Shown in pieces: positions 12,751 to 20,892 of a stretch of DNA of 30,614 nucleotides (its first letter is position 1; the number at the start of each line of letters is the position of its first letter). Both the position numbers and the translations under genes were made by a program. This DNA comes from a virus, in the IMG/VR virus record IMGVR_UViG_3300046449_000477, positions 1 through 30,614 of that record; one strand, given 5' to 3'. The notes under the pieces were generated by a model. The model worked only from the letters and a program-made list of their open reading frames with translations. It made no database searches and was not told where the DNA came from.

Positions 12751-14115
12751 ATGGACAAACTAGATTTAATCATTGATGCCGTTTCAGAAATGAAATCAGC
12801 ACAAGAACAAACACAAGTAAAAACTCAAGCTGATATTGAACAAGTTAAATCTGAAGCTCAAGAATCAGTTCAGCAAATAAAGTCAGATTTTGAAAATCGA
12901 CTTATTGCTGAAGTTAACGATATTAAATCTGTCGCCACGGATGGTGCAGAAAAAATCAAATCAGAAATGAAATCAGATATCGAAAACGTTAAATCCGAAA
13001 TCGATTCTGAAATCAACTCTATTAAATCAACAGTGCAAACACTGGACGCATTAGTTGCAAAACAAGGACGTAAAACAATGACTCAAAAAAATGTAGATGT
13101 TAAATCTCAAGTATTCAACGAAGCTATTCGTTCAGGTATTAAATCAGCAGCAGCTGGTGAAGCTTTCTTAGTAAAAGGTCTTAACACAGTTACCCAAGGT
13201 GACGGTGCTGAAACTGTATTAACTGACTTTGACTTAGCAGTTGTTGAACGTATGCGTTCACAAGGCGCGATGATTCGTGACATTGGTGTTCGCTCAGTAG
13301 CAAGTAAGCTATTTGAACGTTTCATTAAAACTAAAAACTCAGCTACTGCATGGGTTGATGAAGATGTTGCTAACTCTGGTATGGCTAATACTGCCGCTAC
13401 TCAACGCGCTCGTGTAGTTTGTACTACTGGTAAAGTTGCTGCTTATCCTTTCGTTACTCGCGAAGCTATTAATGATTCAAAAATCGACATTTTCGGTGAT
13501 TTAAAATCTGACGTTGCTAACCAAATCGGTCGTGCAGTACATGAAGCACTTGTTAAAGGTGTTACTGCTAACAAGCAACCAAAAGGTATTTTAGGTCATA
13601 TTGATGCTGTTGAATCTGCTAAATCAGATGATGCTCGTGACTTACGTTATTTCCAAGTAATCGAATCAAGTACTATTGGTAAAGTAGCTGCTGGTACTGG
13701 TGCTGCTTATGTTGGTGCTGTTCAAGACGCTATCTTAGCAATCATCGCTAGTGTTGATGCTGGTGCTCGTAAAGGTTGTAAGTTCTATGTGTCACAAAGC
13801 ATGTGGCTTGAGTTAATGAAACTACGTGATTTAGACGGTCGTTCATTACTATGTCCTGATGTTTCTGGTGCTGCTGCTGGTACTTTGTTTAACTTCCCAG
13901 TTGAAGTTGAATATCACTTAGGTGACGTTGTAACTGGTGCTGTTCCATTAGTGTTCGGTAACTTAGCTGAAGCTTTTGAGCTTTTATCAATCGGTGAATC
14001 ATTCACACAAGAAAACCCATATACAAATCCTGGCAACATCCAGTTGTATTATGAAACTCGTGTTGGAACGATCATGAAAGATAGTACTCAGTTGAAACTA
14101 TTCCGCATCAAGTAA
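12751..14115 (+). CDS. Major capsid protein, HK97 fold, with delta domain
   Basis: The 454-residue protein has an N-terminal scaffold (delta) domain of about 1-110 made of charged coiled-coil repeats (IEQVKSEAQESVQQIKSDF, DIENVKSEIDSEINSIKS). The HK97-type capsid domain (PF05065) follows, with GDGAETVLTDFDLAVVERMRSQ, WVDEDVANSG, YPFVTREAINDS and the ending YETRVGTIMKDSTQLKLFRIK. The protease upstream is expected to cut near residues 105-120. The cross-linking Lys of HK97 cannot be judged here. AAAGGGA precedes the ATG. The Ala/Gly/Val-rich, T-ending codon use in the capsid domain fits high expression. Confidence 0.96.
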   Translation: MDKLDLIIDAVSEMKSAQEQTQVKTQADIEQVKSEAQESVQQIKSDFENRLIAEVNDIKSVATDGAEKIKSEMKSDIENVKSEIDSEINSIKSTVQTLDALVAKQGRKTMTQKNVDVKSQVFNEAIRSGIKSAAAGEAFLVKGLNTVTQGDGAETVLTDFDLAVVERMRSQGAMIRDIGVRSVASKLFERFIKTKNSATAWVDEDVANSGMANTAATQRARVVCTTGKVAAYPFVTREAINDSKIDIFGDLKSDVANQIGRAVHEALVKGVTANKQPKGILGHIDAVESAKSDDARDLRYFQVIESSTIGKVAAGTGAAYVGAVQDAILAIIASVDAGARKGCKFYVSQSMWLELMKLRDLDGRSLLCPDVSGAAAGTLFNFPVEVEYHLGDVVTGAVPLVFGNLAEAFELLSIGESFTQENPYTNPGNIQLYYETRVGTIMKDSTQLKLFRIK

Positions 14116-14127
14116 TAGAGGTGGGAT

Positions 14128-14640
14128 ATGTATAAGATCACTAAAAGACCTTTAATATCCCCTGTTTCTGTTTCAAAAGTTGAGCAACATTTAAGAATCA
14201 GTGATGAAAGTGAAAGAGATCACTTAGAGTCACTGATTCAAGCTGCTACTGATTATGTTGAGCAATACTGCAATATTAAGATAATGACCACTCATATAGC
14301 CATTGAGCTAAACACAAAAGCTAATCAACCCATACAGCTGTTATTCGGTGATTTAAAATCGATTCTAAGTGTATATGTTGACGATGTTTTACTAGATAAC
14401 TCTGAGTATCGTGTCAGTTACATTAAAAACAGTATTGTCTTCAACAACAGTTACAGCAACACAGTAATCAACTTTGTCGTTGGCACTGATGATGTTAATG
14501 AAGTCCCACCAGCAATAAAGCAAGCAATCCTCTTAATCATCGGTACTTTCTATGAACATAGAGAGCAACAAACTGAGCTAAATCTTAAAGAAATACCATT
14601 CGGTGTTGAGAATCTTTTAGCTAAGTTCAGATATATGTGA
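14128..14640 (+). CDS. Head-tail connector, gp6 / phiE125 gp8-like
   Basis: The 170-residue protein fits the head completion family (PF05135, HK97 gp6 and phiE125 gp8 type). The N-terminal signature reads PLISPVSVSKVEQHLRISDESERDHLESLIQAATDYVEQYCNI, a beta sheet region follows, and the C-terminal helix is VPPAIKQAILLIIGTFYEHRE. Such proteins form a ring under the portal. GAGGTGGG precedes the ATG, 12 bp after the capsid gene. Order and spacing match the standard head module. Confidence 0.92.
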   Translation: MYKITKRPLISPVSVSKVEQHLRISDESERDHLESLIQAATDYVEQYCNIKIMTTHIAIELNTKANQPIQLLFGDLKSILSVYVDDVLLDNSEYRVSYIKNSIVFNNSYSNTVINFVVGTDDVNEVPPAIKQAILLIIGTFYEHREQQTELNLKEIPFGVENLLAKFRYM

Positions 14641-14647
14641 GGTGGTT

Positions 14648-14968
14648 ATGCAAGCAGGGAAGCTTAATAAACGTTGCCAGTTAATCAGGACAACAGAAGT
14701 CATTGATGAGATAGGGCAAGTAAAACATGAGTTGAACTCAGTAGCTACATTCTACGCTGACGTAACTAAAGTACAAATAGACGAAGCACTGTTACAGCAA
14801 GTCAAAAAGCAGAAAACAGTATACACAATCAATACTCGTTACATATCGCAAGAAATAAGCAATGAAGATATTATTTTATATAATAATCAGCAGCTTGAAG
14901 TTCTATCTGTTGACAATGTTAATGACGCTAACCGCGAGTTGATTATTATTGCTCAAAGCTTGAAGTGA
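14648..14968 (+). CDS. Head-tail adaptor (SPP1 gp16 / HK97 gp7-8 type)
   Basis: I chose ATG at 14648 with GAGGTGG upstream; the GTG at 14642 would sit in that site. The 106-residue protein starts MQAGKLNKRCQLIRTTEVIDEIGQVKHEL, the usual opening of the phage head-tail joining family (PF05521), continues with a small beta-barrel pattern (YTINTRYISQEISNEDIILYNNQQLEVLSV), and ends in the family's short strand. It plugs or closes the connector after packaging. It lies between the gp6-like and gp10-like genes as expected. Confidence 0.9.
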   Translation: MQAGKLNKRCQLIRTTEVIDEIGQVKHELNSVATFYADVTKVQIDEALLQQVKKQKTVYTINTRYISQEISNEDIILYNNQQLEVLSVDNVNDANRELIIIAQSLK

Positions 14969-14975
14969 GGTGCTT

Positions 14976-15521
14976 ATGTCATATAAATACACTCACGTTG
15001 ACGGCTTGAAAGAGTTAGATGATGCATTAGCTGAAATAGGTGTTAAAGCGGGTACTAAACTGCTTAGAAACGCTGGTAAAGCGGCTATGCAAGTGGTTTT
15101 AGATACGGCTATTGCACTAGTACCACAAGACACACAAGTCTTGCGAGAAAGCTTATCGTTACGTGTATCAACATACAAAAATGAGAAGCAAATAAATCGT
15201 GAAAGTAGAGAGTTAGGATTAACAGGTATCGACAAGCCTACTATGGCTTTTAAGGTTGGTAACTTTAAACGTGTTAAACATGCAGGAACTAACATAGATA
15301 GTCGATTTTATATATTGGCTACTGAGTTCGGTACAAGTAAACAAATAGCTACTCCATTCTTACGACCAGCACTTGAAAACAATCAATCGCAAGTAATCAA
15401 CACATTCAAACAATCACTTTCATTAGGCTTAATACGTGAGTCGATGCTTATTGCTGCGAAGAATGCTAGAGCGGTTGCTAAAGCAGCTAAGGCCGCTAGA
15501 AAAGCAGGAGGTAATCCATGA
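14976..15521 (+). CDS. HK97 gp10-like neck/tail completion protein
   Basis: I chose ATG at 14976 with GTGAGGTG upstream; GTG at 14970 is less likely. The 181-residue protein matches the HK97 gp10-like family (PF04883). It opens with GLKELDDALAEIGVKAGTKLLRNAGKAAMQVVLDTAIALVPQDTQVLRESLSLRV. YILATEFGTSKQIATPFLRPALE is the family hallmark. A helical Ala-rich tail (AKNARAVAKAAKAARKAGG) is extra. The stop overlaps the start of the next gene (ATGA), implying coupling. Confidence 0.92.
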   Translation: MSYKYTHVDGLKELDDALAEIGVKAGTKLLRNAGKAAMQVVLDTAIALVPQDTQVLRESLSLRVSTYKNEKQINRESRELGLTGIDKPTMAFKVGNFKRVKHAGTNIDSRFYILATEFGTSKQIATPFLRPALENNQSQVINTFKQSLSLGLIRESMLIAAKNARAVAKAAKAARKAGGNP

Positions 15522-15895
15522 TTGATATCGCATTAAAATGTGAACTTGAGAAGTTTAATGTGCCTGTTTATTACATGATTGCTCCTGCAAGTGCAGAGGA
15601 TAACTTCATCGTCATAACACCACTAAGTAATCAGTTTTATTCATTAATGAATCCAACATATAACGTTAACTTTCAGGTGACTATATACAACAAGTCAGTG
15701 ATGAATGGTCGCATATTACAACAAGAAATCTTTGATAAGTTTTATTGTTTCTCAGGTGATATTCAAACAAGTTCAAATCAAAAAACGTTCAGAGTATTAG
15801 GCACAAGTTTAATGGAACAACAGCCAGTATTTGAAAACGACACAAAACTTTATCAGTTCATAACAGATTTAACTCTACTAATGAACACAAGGTAA
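15518..15895 (+). CDS. Tail terminator / completion protein
   Basis: The 125-residue protein has the compact alpha/beta pattern of the lambda gpU/DUF3168-like tail terminators: a first helix, VPVYYMIAPASAEDNFIVITPLS, then NVNFQVTIYNKSVMNGRILQQEIFDKFY and a final sheet. These form a ring that ends tail tube growth and binds the connector. Sequence identity with named families is weak and the call rests on length, fold-like pattern and position between gp10-like and tail tube genes. Its ATG overlaps the previous TGA by four bases. Confidence 0.82.
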   Translation: MIDIALKCELEKFNVPVYYMIAPASAEDNFIVITPLSNQFYSLMNPTYNVNFQVTIYNKSVMNGRILQQEIFDKFYCFSGDIQTSSNQKTFRVLGTSLMEQQPVFENDTKLYQFITDLTLLMNTR

Positions 15896-15920
15896 AAGAT
15901 AGACAATAAGGAGGCCAAGG

Positions 15921-16397
15921 ATGGCAGTCACAAATCAACGCTCAACAGGCTTAGCTACTCGTATTTTTATGGGTGATGTAGGCGCATTAATAACAGCAGT
16001 CGCAGTACCAGCAAACATGATCGCTTATGTTTCTGATGTTTCAGGTTTAACTAACTCAGCAAGTACAGTAACTGGTAGTGAATACGCAAATGGCACAGCT
16101 GGTAGTGGTTATACACTTAACAAAGCAGGTGTTAAATCAGCGGGTCCAGTTACATTAGTACTTAACTACGTAACTAATGACGCAAGTATGCTTCGTTTAC
16201 GCAATGCTTACACTTCAGGTAGTTCACATTCATTCGTAGTTGAACTAGGTGAAACTGAAGCTTACGTGGGTTCACAATATGTTCAAATGACTGGTTCTGT
16301 TGGTTCATTTGATATTTCAACTGGTGCTGATGCATATCGTCAAGTAACGATTCGTATCGATCTTGAGGGTGGTTTCACCTATCCAGTTAAAGCGTAA
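15921..16397 (+). CDS. Major tail tube protein
   Basis: The 158-residue protein begins MAVTNQRSTGLATRIFMGDVGA and is beta-rich with Gly/Ser/Thr turns (SDVSGLTNSASTVTGSEYANGTAGS, SAGPVTLVLNY, RLRNAYTSGSSHSFVVELGE), the pattern of lambda gpV-like tube subunits. It lacks an Ig-like extension. Position before the G/G-T frameshift pair fits. The leader AGGAGGCCAAGGATGGC is the strongest ribosome-binding context in the window and is repeated exactly before the tail-tip gene at 21512. A perfect 13-bp stem-loop without T-run follows. Confidence 0.92.
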   Translation: MAVTNQRSTGLATRIFMGDVGALITAVAVPANMIAYVSDVSGLTNSASTVTGSEYANGTAGSGYTLNKAGVKSAGPVTLVLNYVTNDASMLRLRNAYTSGSSHSFVVELGETEAYVGSQYVQMTGSVGSFDISTGADAYRQVTIRIDLEGGFTYPVKA

Positions 16398-16409
16398 TAG
16401 CTTTTTTTC

Positions 16410-16443
16410 GGTTAGCTGTGAGCATAATCACTCACAGCTAACC
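16410..16443 (+). other. Perfect 13-bp stem-loop after tail tube gene
   Basis: GGTTAGCTGTGAG (16410-16422) pairs without error with CTCACAGCTAACC (16431-16443) around an 8-nt loop. No T-run follows on either exit side (a run of T precedes it at 16402-16408). It could protect the 3' end of the tail tube message or be an RNase cut-off point rather than a classical terminator. A late-like promoter box begins three bases later. Confidence 0.75.
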
Positions 16444-16445
16444 AA

Positions 16446-16455
16446 CATAAATACA
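16446..16455 (+). promoter_or_regulatory. Late-like promoter box CATAAATACA
   Basis: CATAAATACA lies three bases after the stem-loop and 74 bp before the tail chaperone start. The leader has a 7-bp hairpin, AAAGCAA (16491-16497) with TTGCTTT (16512-16518), directly before the AGGAG site. Confidence 0.5.
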
Positions 16456-16529
16456 TTATCAAAAACGGAATAACATAATACTAAACAATAAAAGCAACAG
16501 TTTGAGAGCCTTTGCTTTAGGAGATTAAA

Positions 16530-16904
16530 ATGTCTAAAACAACTAATACAACCAGTACAACTAATACAGAACACCAAGAACAACCAAAACCAGCTTTAAC
16601 ACTTTTACAAAAGCTATGTAAGCAACGATTAACTAAACGTACACTTGAAGATGGTACTGATATCTACTTACAAGGTATGTCGTTGAGAGCACACGATGCA
16701 TTAGTAGAAGATTATGGTTATAATATGGACACATTGGTCAAACAAGGCTTAGTCCATTGGTTACGAGCTGAAAACGGTGAACAAGTTTTCAATGAAGCAG
16801 AAGACGTAGAACAGCTAGATCCCGTAATGATTAGTGAACTAAGTGAAGTCATTATAGGGTGGTTACAAGATCCGCTGGGAAAGAAGAAAACAACGGTGAG
16901 TTAA
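16530..16904 (+). CDS. Tail assembly chaperone, lambda G-like
   Basis: The 124-residue protein binds the tape measure protein and recruits tail tube subunits; it is not part of the virion. After a Thr/Asn-rich start (1-20) comes a helical and beta domain (LLQKLCKQRLTKRTLEDGTDIYLQGMSLRAHDALVEDYG), similar in size and place to lambda gpG and HK97 gp13. The frame ends soon after the slippery site at 16877-16883, where some ribosomes slip to -1 to make the longer G-T product. Start: AGGAG seven bases before ATG. Confidence 0.88.
   Translation: MSKTTNTTSTTNTEHQEQPKPALTLLQKLCKQRLTKRTLEDGTDIYLQGMSLRAHDALVEDYGYNMDTLVKQGLVHWLRAENGEQVFNEAEDVEQLDPVMISELSEVIIGWLQDPLGKKKTTVS
16877..16883 (+). promoter_or_regulatory. 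-1 ribosomal frameshift site GGGAAAG
   Basis: The zero-frame codons read CTG-GGA-AAG, giving the heptamer G-GGA-AAG, identical to the lambda G-T slippery site. A slip to -1 puts the ribosome on GGG-AAA and then GAA-GAA in the frame that stays open to 17299. The A-rich stretch AAGAAGAAAAC follows. The zero-frame stop is only 18 bases beyond. Confidence 0.88.
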
Positions 16905-17299
16905 GAGAACAAGATTACTATGTTGCTTTGATTTGTGATGTTTTCAAAAAGCTTCCGTCTGAAGTTAAATCTATGGATTACGAAGATTATTTTTTATTAC
17001 GTGAATATTGTAAGAAATATAAATGTGGCACTGAATGGGATACTATGAAGTTCGCAAGATTAATACAGTTTGTTGCTGCCGCACCTCATATGAAAAGAAA
17101 TCCCGACCTCGATATATACGATATTTTCCCTCATCATTTCAAACGTGACGTTGTTGTTGAATCAAATGATAAGGTAGCAAATGCATTCTATATGATGCTT
17201 TCAATGGCTACACCAGAGCAGCCTATATCCACAGATGAAAATATTGAAAATATTGAAGCTATAGAACCTACTGAGCAATCCGAACAATCACATCAATAA
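16883..17299 (+). CDS. Tail assembly chaperone T domain (made as G-T fusion)
   Basis: This frame is reached by -1 slippage at 16877-16883. The fusion would hold 118 residues of G followed by 138 residues of T, 256 in all. There is no independent start with a ribosome-binding site; the first in-frame GTG at 16859 lies inside G. The T part is helical (YYVALICDVFKKLPSEVKSMDYEDYFLLREYCKKYKCGTEW, then FVAAAPHMKRNPDLDIYDIF) with an acidic, low-complexity tail (ENIEAIEPTEQSEQ). In lambda, the T part contacts tail tube subunits while G coats the tape measure. A strong terminator follows. Confidence 0.85.
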   Translation, partial: EENNGELREQDYYVALICDVFKKLPSEVKSMDYEDYFLLREYCKKYKCGTEWDTMKFARLIQFVAAAPHMKRNPDLDIYDIFPHHFKRDVVVESNDKVANAFYMMLSMATPEQPISTDENIENIEAIEPTEQSEQSHQ

Positions 17300-17363
17300 T
17301 CAGAACTAATCATATCTAATCAACTCACCGTTACATATTCTCAAACTGGGATATTCCCGTTAT

Positions 17364-17387
17364 AAAGCCCTTCGGGGCTTTTTTTTT
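17364..17387 (+). terminator. Strong rho-independent terminator before tape measure
   Basis: AAAGCCC (17364-17370) pairs with GGGCTTT (17375-17381) around a TTCG tetraloop, with T to 17387. It should cut the late transcript between the tail chaperones and the tape measure gene. No clear TATAAATA box lies between it and 17433 (only TATAAAG at 17361, inside the terminator), so the tape measure probably depends on readthrough. Confidence 0.9.
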
Positions 17388-17432
17388 GACCAAAATCTGT
17401 GCATGGATGCAACAGAATGAAAAGGAAGTCAT

Positions 17433-20228
17433 ATGTCAAATATAGCAACATTAAGCGTCAGCTTAGTAGCTAATACTGCTCGGTTTAGCCAAGCATTAGT
17501 ATCTGCAAGCTCAAGCGCAAAAAAACATTCAGGTGATATAGGTAAGCACTTATCTAATATTGGCTCAACTGCTGGTGGTGTAATGGCCGCTGGTGTCACA
17601 TTAGGACTTGGAGCTGTTACAGCGTTAGGTGCTGCTATTGTTGCTAATACAATAGATACCGCTAAAAACGTAAAAGAACAGGTTAACTTAGCACGACAAA
17701 TAGGCGTGAACGTTAACCAATACAGAGCACTAACAACTCAGTTAAGTACGTTCGGAGTATCAGCTGATGATGCTTATAGCGCATTAAAGGATTTGAACTT
17801 AAAGGTTAGTGAGTTAGCTATTACTGGTGGTGGTGCTTTTAAAGACTTCACAGATACAGTTAATGTTGATTTAAAAAGTTGGAACAGTAAGAGCGCGATT
17901 GAACAGTTATCGTTATTAGATGAAGCAACTTCAAAAATGTCTGACAACAACCGCAGACAGTTCGCAGATGCATTAGGTTCAGATGCATTGTTAAAAGTAT
18001 TAGACGCGCTTAAAGCTAGCGGTAAATCAGTGACTGAAGTTGTTGCTGATTACAAAGCTATGGGTGGTTTTGTTACTGATACTGACATTAGTTTATTAAG
18101 TTCAGCTTATGAAATGTGGACTAAGTTAGGCACACAAATAGGGATTATTCGTGAACGTTTCGCAGTAGCTTTCGCTCCAATGCTTGAGCCTATTATGAAA
18201 ATGGCTAGTGATTACTTAACAGAGATTGAAAGCAAAGAGGGCGGTCTAAGAAAGTGGGCTTTTGATTCAGCTAAAACAATGACTGAAGCAGTATTTGATG
18301 TGGCTGAGTTCTTAGTTACAACTTTCGGAAACATCTATAACGCTATCATAGGGGTTCACAATGCTTGGGCTAATATGCCTAATACTGATGCTGAACCTAT
18401 TAAGCTTGAGCTAACAACTGGTGATTTAGAGAAACAGTTAAAAGACCGTACTGATATGTTGGTTAATGCTGAACAGCGATTGCAAAAAGCACTTGATGCT
18501 AAAGCTGAGACTAACAAAGTCATTGAGAACTCAACATTTCCATCTATCCACAGTATGCGAAGTGAGGGTAATGATAAGGTTATTAGTAAATGGCAAGATG
18601 AAGTAAATGCAATAAAGTTAGAAGTCAGTAGTTTGCAAGGACAAATAGCAACATCTATTGATAGCGGTGCTCTTGGTGGTTTGAAAAGTGTTAGAGCTAG
18701 AACCAATAAGTTCTTAGATGATTTAAACAAAGATATAGATAATGTTCAAAGCAAGAAAGGAACAACTGATTTAGGCGCAACGACTAAAGGTAATGATTCT
18801 GGTTCTGCTGGTGGTACTGTTAATGGCACTGGTAGAAAAGATGCTTTGAGTGAATACAATGCAATCATTTCATCTGCTATAGGTGTGAATAAGACTATTG
18901 AGAATAGTTTTAATGAATCACAGTTAAAGCTTAATGAATACGTTAAAAATGGATATTTAACTCGTGATGAGTTTGATAAAGCTCAAGCTATTCTAACGAT
19001 TGATCGTGATAAGCAGTTGCTTGATACACGTATACAGAACTTGAATACATTAGGGCTAACTAGAGAAGCTAATACACTTCAATATCAATCTGAACTGGAT
19101 TACATCAACAAGCTTGAATCACTTAATGAGATTTCAAATGCTCAAGCTACTGAAGCTCGTATTGAGCTAGGGAATAAAGTAGCTGCTCAAGAACGTTCAT
19201 ACGCTCAAGAAAAAATCGAAAACCTTAATGCTGTCGGATTAGCTGATAAAGCTAGAACACTTCAAATGCAAAATGATCTACAGCTTATTTCTGATATGCA
19301 AGCTGAGGGGTTATTAACTGAGCAAGAAGCTAATGATGCTCGTGTTGAAATGGGTGAAGCGTTAGCACTTGAAAGGGCTAATACACTTGAAAGTATTGGG
19401 TTAGAAAGTGAAGCGTTAGCGATTAAGAATGAACTTGAAATGGAAAACTTGAAGCAGTTATATGATGACAAGTTAATCACTCAACAAGAATATCTTGATG
19501 CTAAAGCTGAAATGGAAAATGAGCATTTAGAAACACAACAAGAAGTATGGGTTGAGTCACTATCTGGCTTTCAAGAAGATATGTGGGGTATGTGGGAATC
19601 AATATCGTCAGGTGTCGCTGATAGTTTTACTAGCATGATGATGAATGGTGATGATTTTGGTAAATCAATGAAGAACGTCTTTAAACAAATGGCTGTTTCA
19701 TACGTAGCTGAAAAGATAAAGATGTTCTTGATTGATAAAATGTACGCAATGATTGCTGGTAAGTCTAACGCTCAAGCATCAGTAGCTAAAGGTACTGAGA
19801 AAGTCGCTGAGGCTGGATTAAATGCGTTAACTTCATTCGCTGCTGCTCCTTGGCCTATTAACTTAGGTGCTCCTGCGTTCTCTGCAATGATCAGTGGTTT
19901 AGCTGCTGGTTATGGAGCAACAATGACATCTGCTGCTGTATCTGGCGCGTCTGCTGTAGGTCAGTTCCATGACGGCGGTACTATTCCTTATGATGGTACT
20001 TTCTACTTACAAAAAGATGAAGTCGTTGTGCCACGTGCTAAAGGTGCTGCTGCTATTACAGCTCTTGAAAAGATTGATACTGCTACAGCGAAAACAGAAC
20101 AACCTACTCAACAACCCGTTAATGTGAACGTGACTATTACTGCTACAGATAGTAAATCATTCGTTGATCAAATGAACAATATTGAGGGGTATTTCAATCA
20201 AATGGTTTATAACGCTATTAATCAATAA
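17433..20228 (+). CDS. Tape measure protein (931 aa)
   Basis: It sets tail length and is ejected ahead of the DNA. Residues 1-45 start LSVSLVANTARFSQALVSASSSAKKH, the usual tape measure opening. Hydrophobic segments lie at about 48-72 (GGVMAAGVTLGLGAVTALGAAIVANTI) and near 800-850. Residues about 490-700 hold four imperfect helical repeats of 45-60 residues with the pattern LNxxGLxxxAxTLQxQxELxxIxxL and ITxQEAxxARxEL. The C-terminal FHDGGTIPYDGTFYLQKDEVVVPRA is the lambda gpH-type ending. AAGGAAG precedes the ATG. 931 residues would correspond to a tail of roughly 140 nm by the usual 1.5 Å per residue rule. Confidence 0.95.
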   Translation: MSNIATLSVSLVANTARFSQALVSASSSAKKHSGDIGKHLSNIGSTAGGVMAAGVTLGLGAVTALGAAIVANTIDTAKNVKEQVNLARQIGVNVNQYRALTTQLSTFGVSADDAYSALKDLNLKVSELAITGGGAFKDFTDTVNVDLKSWNSKSAIEQLSLLDEATSKMSDNNRRQFADALGSDALLKVLDALKASGKSVTEVVADYKAMGGFVTDTDISLLSSAYEMWTKLGTQIGIIRERFAVAFAPMLEPIMKMASDYLTEIESKEGGLRKWAFDSAKTMTEAVFDVAEFLVTTFGNIYNAIIGVHNAWANMPNTDAEPIKLELTTGDLEKQLKDRTDMLVNAEQRLQKALDAKAETNKVIENSTFPSIHSMRSEGNDKVISKWQDEVNAIKLEVSSLQGQIATSIDSGALGGLKSVRARTNKFLDDLNKDIDNVQSKKGTTDLGATTKGNDSGSAGGTVNGTGRKDALSEYNAIISSAIGVNKTIENSFNESQLKLNEYVKNGYLTRDEFDKAQAILTIDRDKQLLDTRIQNLNTLGLTREANTLQYQSELDYINKLESLNEISNAQATEARIELGNKVAAQERSYAQEKIENLNAVGLADKARTLQMQNDLQLISDMQAEGLLTEQEANDARVEMGEALALERANTLESIGLESEALAIKNELEMENLKQLYDDKLITQQEYLDAKAEMENEHLETQQEVWVESLSGFQEDMWGMWESISSGVADSFTSMMMNGDDFGKSMKNVFKQMAVSYVAEKIKMFLIDKMYAMIAGKSNAQASVAKGTEKVAEAGLNALTSFAAAPWPINLGAPAFSAMISGLAAGYGATMTSAAVSGASAVGQFHDGGTIPYDGTFYLQKDEVVVPRAKGAAAITALEKIDTATAKTEQPTQQPVNVNVTITATDSKSFVDQMNNIEGYFNQMVYNAINQ

Positions 20229-20260
20229 TCAATAATCAATAACCAACAAGTATCCAAACT

Positions 20261-20290
20261 AGGGTTAGCATTTGTGCTAGCCCTTTTTTT
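20261..20290 (+). terminator. Terminator after tape measure
   Basis: AGGGTTAGCA (20261-20270) pairs with TGCTAGCCCT (20275-20284, one G-T pair) around TTTG, followed by seven T to 20290. The last T is the first base of a TATAAATA promoter box. Confidence 0.9.
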
Positions 20291-20297
20291 ATAAATA
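20290..20297 (+). promoter_or_regulatory. T4-late-like promoter box fused to terminator
   Basis: TATAAATA, followed by CAACAAC, begins at the last T of the terminator tail and lies 19 bp before the start at 20317. Stopping and restarting transcription thus share one base. The leader holds AAAGGAGGGC. Confidence 0.6.
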
Positions 20298-20316
20298 CAA
20301 CAACAAAGGAGGGCAT

Positions 20317-20892
20317 ATGACCACATTTCCGTATAACCGCTGGGAAGATAAATCAGTATCAGTAAATGACGTTAACGATATTGATACAGATACAACTTTA
20401 AATGGGACAGTCGTTAGAAAAAACAACGGCTTCCAACAATACGAGTTCGAAGGAACTACATTACTTCAATCACAAAAAGAAGCTAAATCGCTTTATGCAT
20501 TCTTAGCAAGCAAGTCAGGTAACTATGAAAGCTTTAAGGTTCAAATACCATTAGGTTTACAGTTACTTGATAGCACACATCCTTTAACTGTAAATGTTAA
20601 AGAAACAACAGAAGCTGGTGAGACTTCAATAGCATTAGTCCCATCAAGTCAGCTTGAGAGTGGTACTTATTTTAACTTCAGTAACCACAGCAAACTCTAC
20701 ACAGTCATTTCACATGACACGTTAACAAGCGTATTAGTGATTCATCCTGCATTGCGTGTTGATGTTGATTCAACTACTTACGTTGATTTTGATGCACACA
20801 TATATGGATATCAAAAGTCTAATGAACTAGAGAGAGCACCACACACAGCTAACTATCAAAAGTTCAAACTTAAAATAATCGAGGACGTGTAA
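20317..20892 (+). CDS. Minor tail protein, distal tail type (191 aa)
   Basis: The protein begins MTTFPYNRWEDKSVSVNDVN and is beta-rich. A middle segment, TVNVKETTEAGETSIALVPSSQLESGTYFNFSNHSKLYTVISH, looks like the small beta insert seen in several phage minor tail proteins. Lying directly after the tape measure gene, it takes the place of lambda gpM, a tail-tip (distal tail) protein. I do not recognise close family motifs, so the exact role is by position. The stop overlaps the next start by one base (TAATG). Confidence 0.75.
   Translation: MTTFPYNRWEDKSVSVNDVNDIDTDTTLNGTVVRKNNGFQQYEFEGTTLLQSQKEAKSLYAFLASKSGNYESFKVQIPLGLQLLDSTHPLTVNVKETTEAGETSIALVPSSQLESGTYFNFSNHSKLYTVISHDTLTSVLVIHPALRVDVDSTTYVDFDAHIYGYQKSNELERAPHTANYQKFKLKIIEDV

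Noticed and set aside
16410-16443. Classical rho-independent terminator after tail tube gene
   Set aside because: The stem is perfect but no T-run follows it on either strand; the nearby T-run precedes the stem. Recorded as a stem-loop only.
16859-17299. Independent T gene starting at GTG 16859
   Set aside because: No ribosome-binding site, and the first codons overlap the G frame. The slippery heptamer in the right phase explains expression better.
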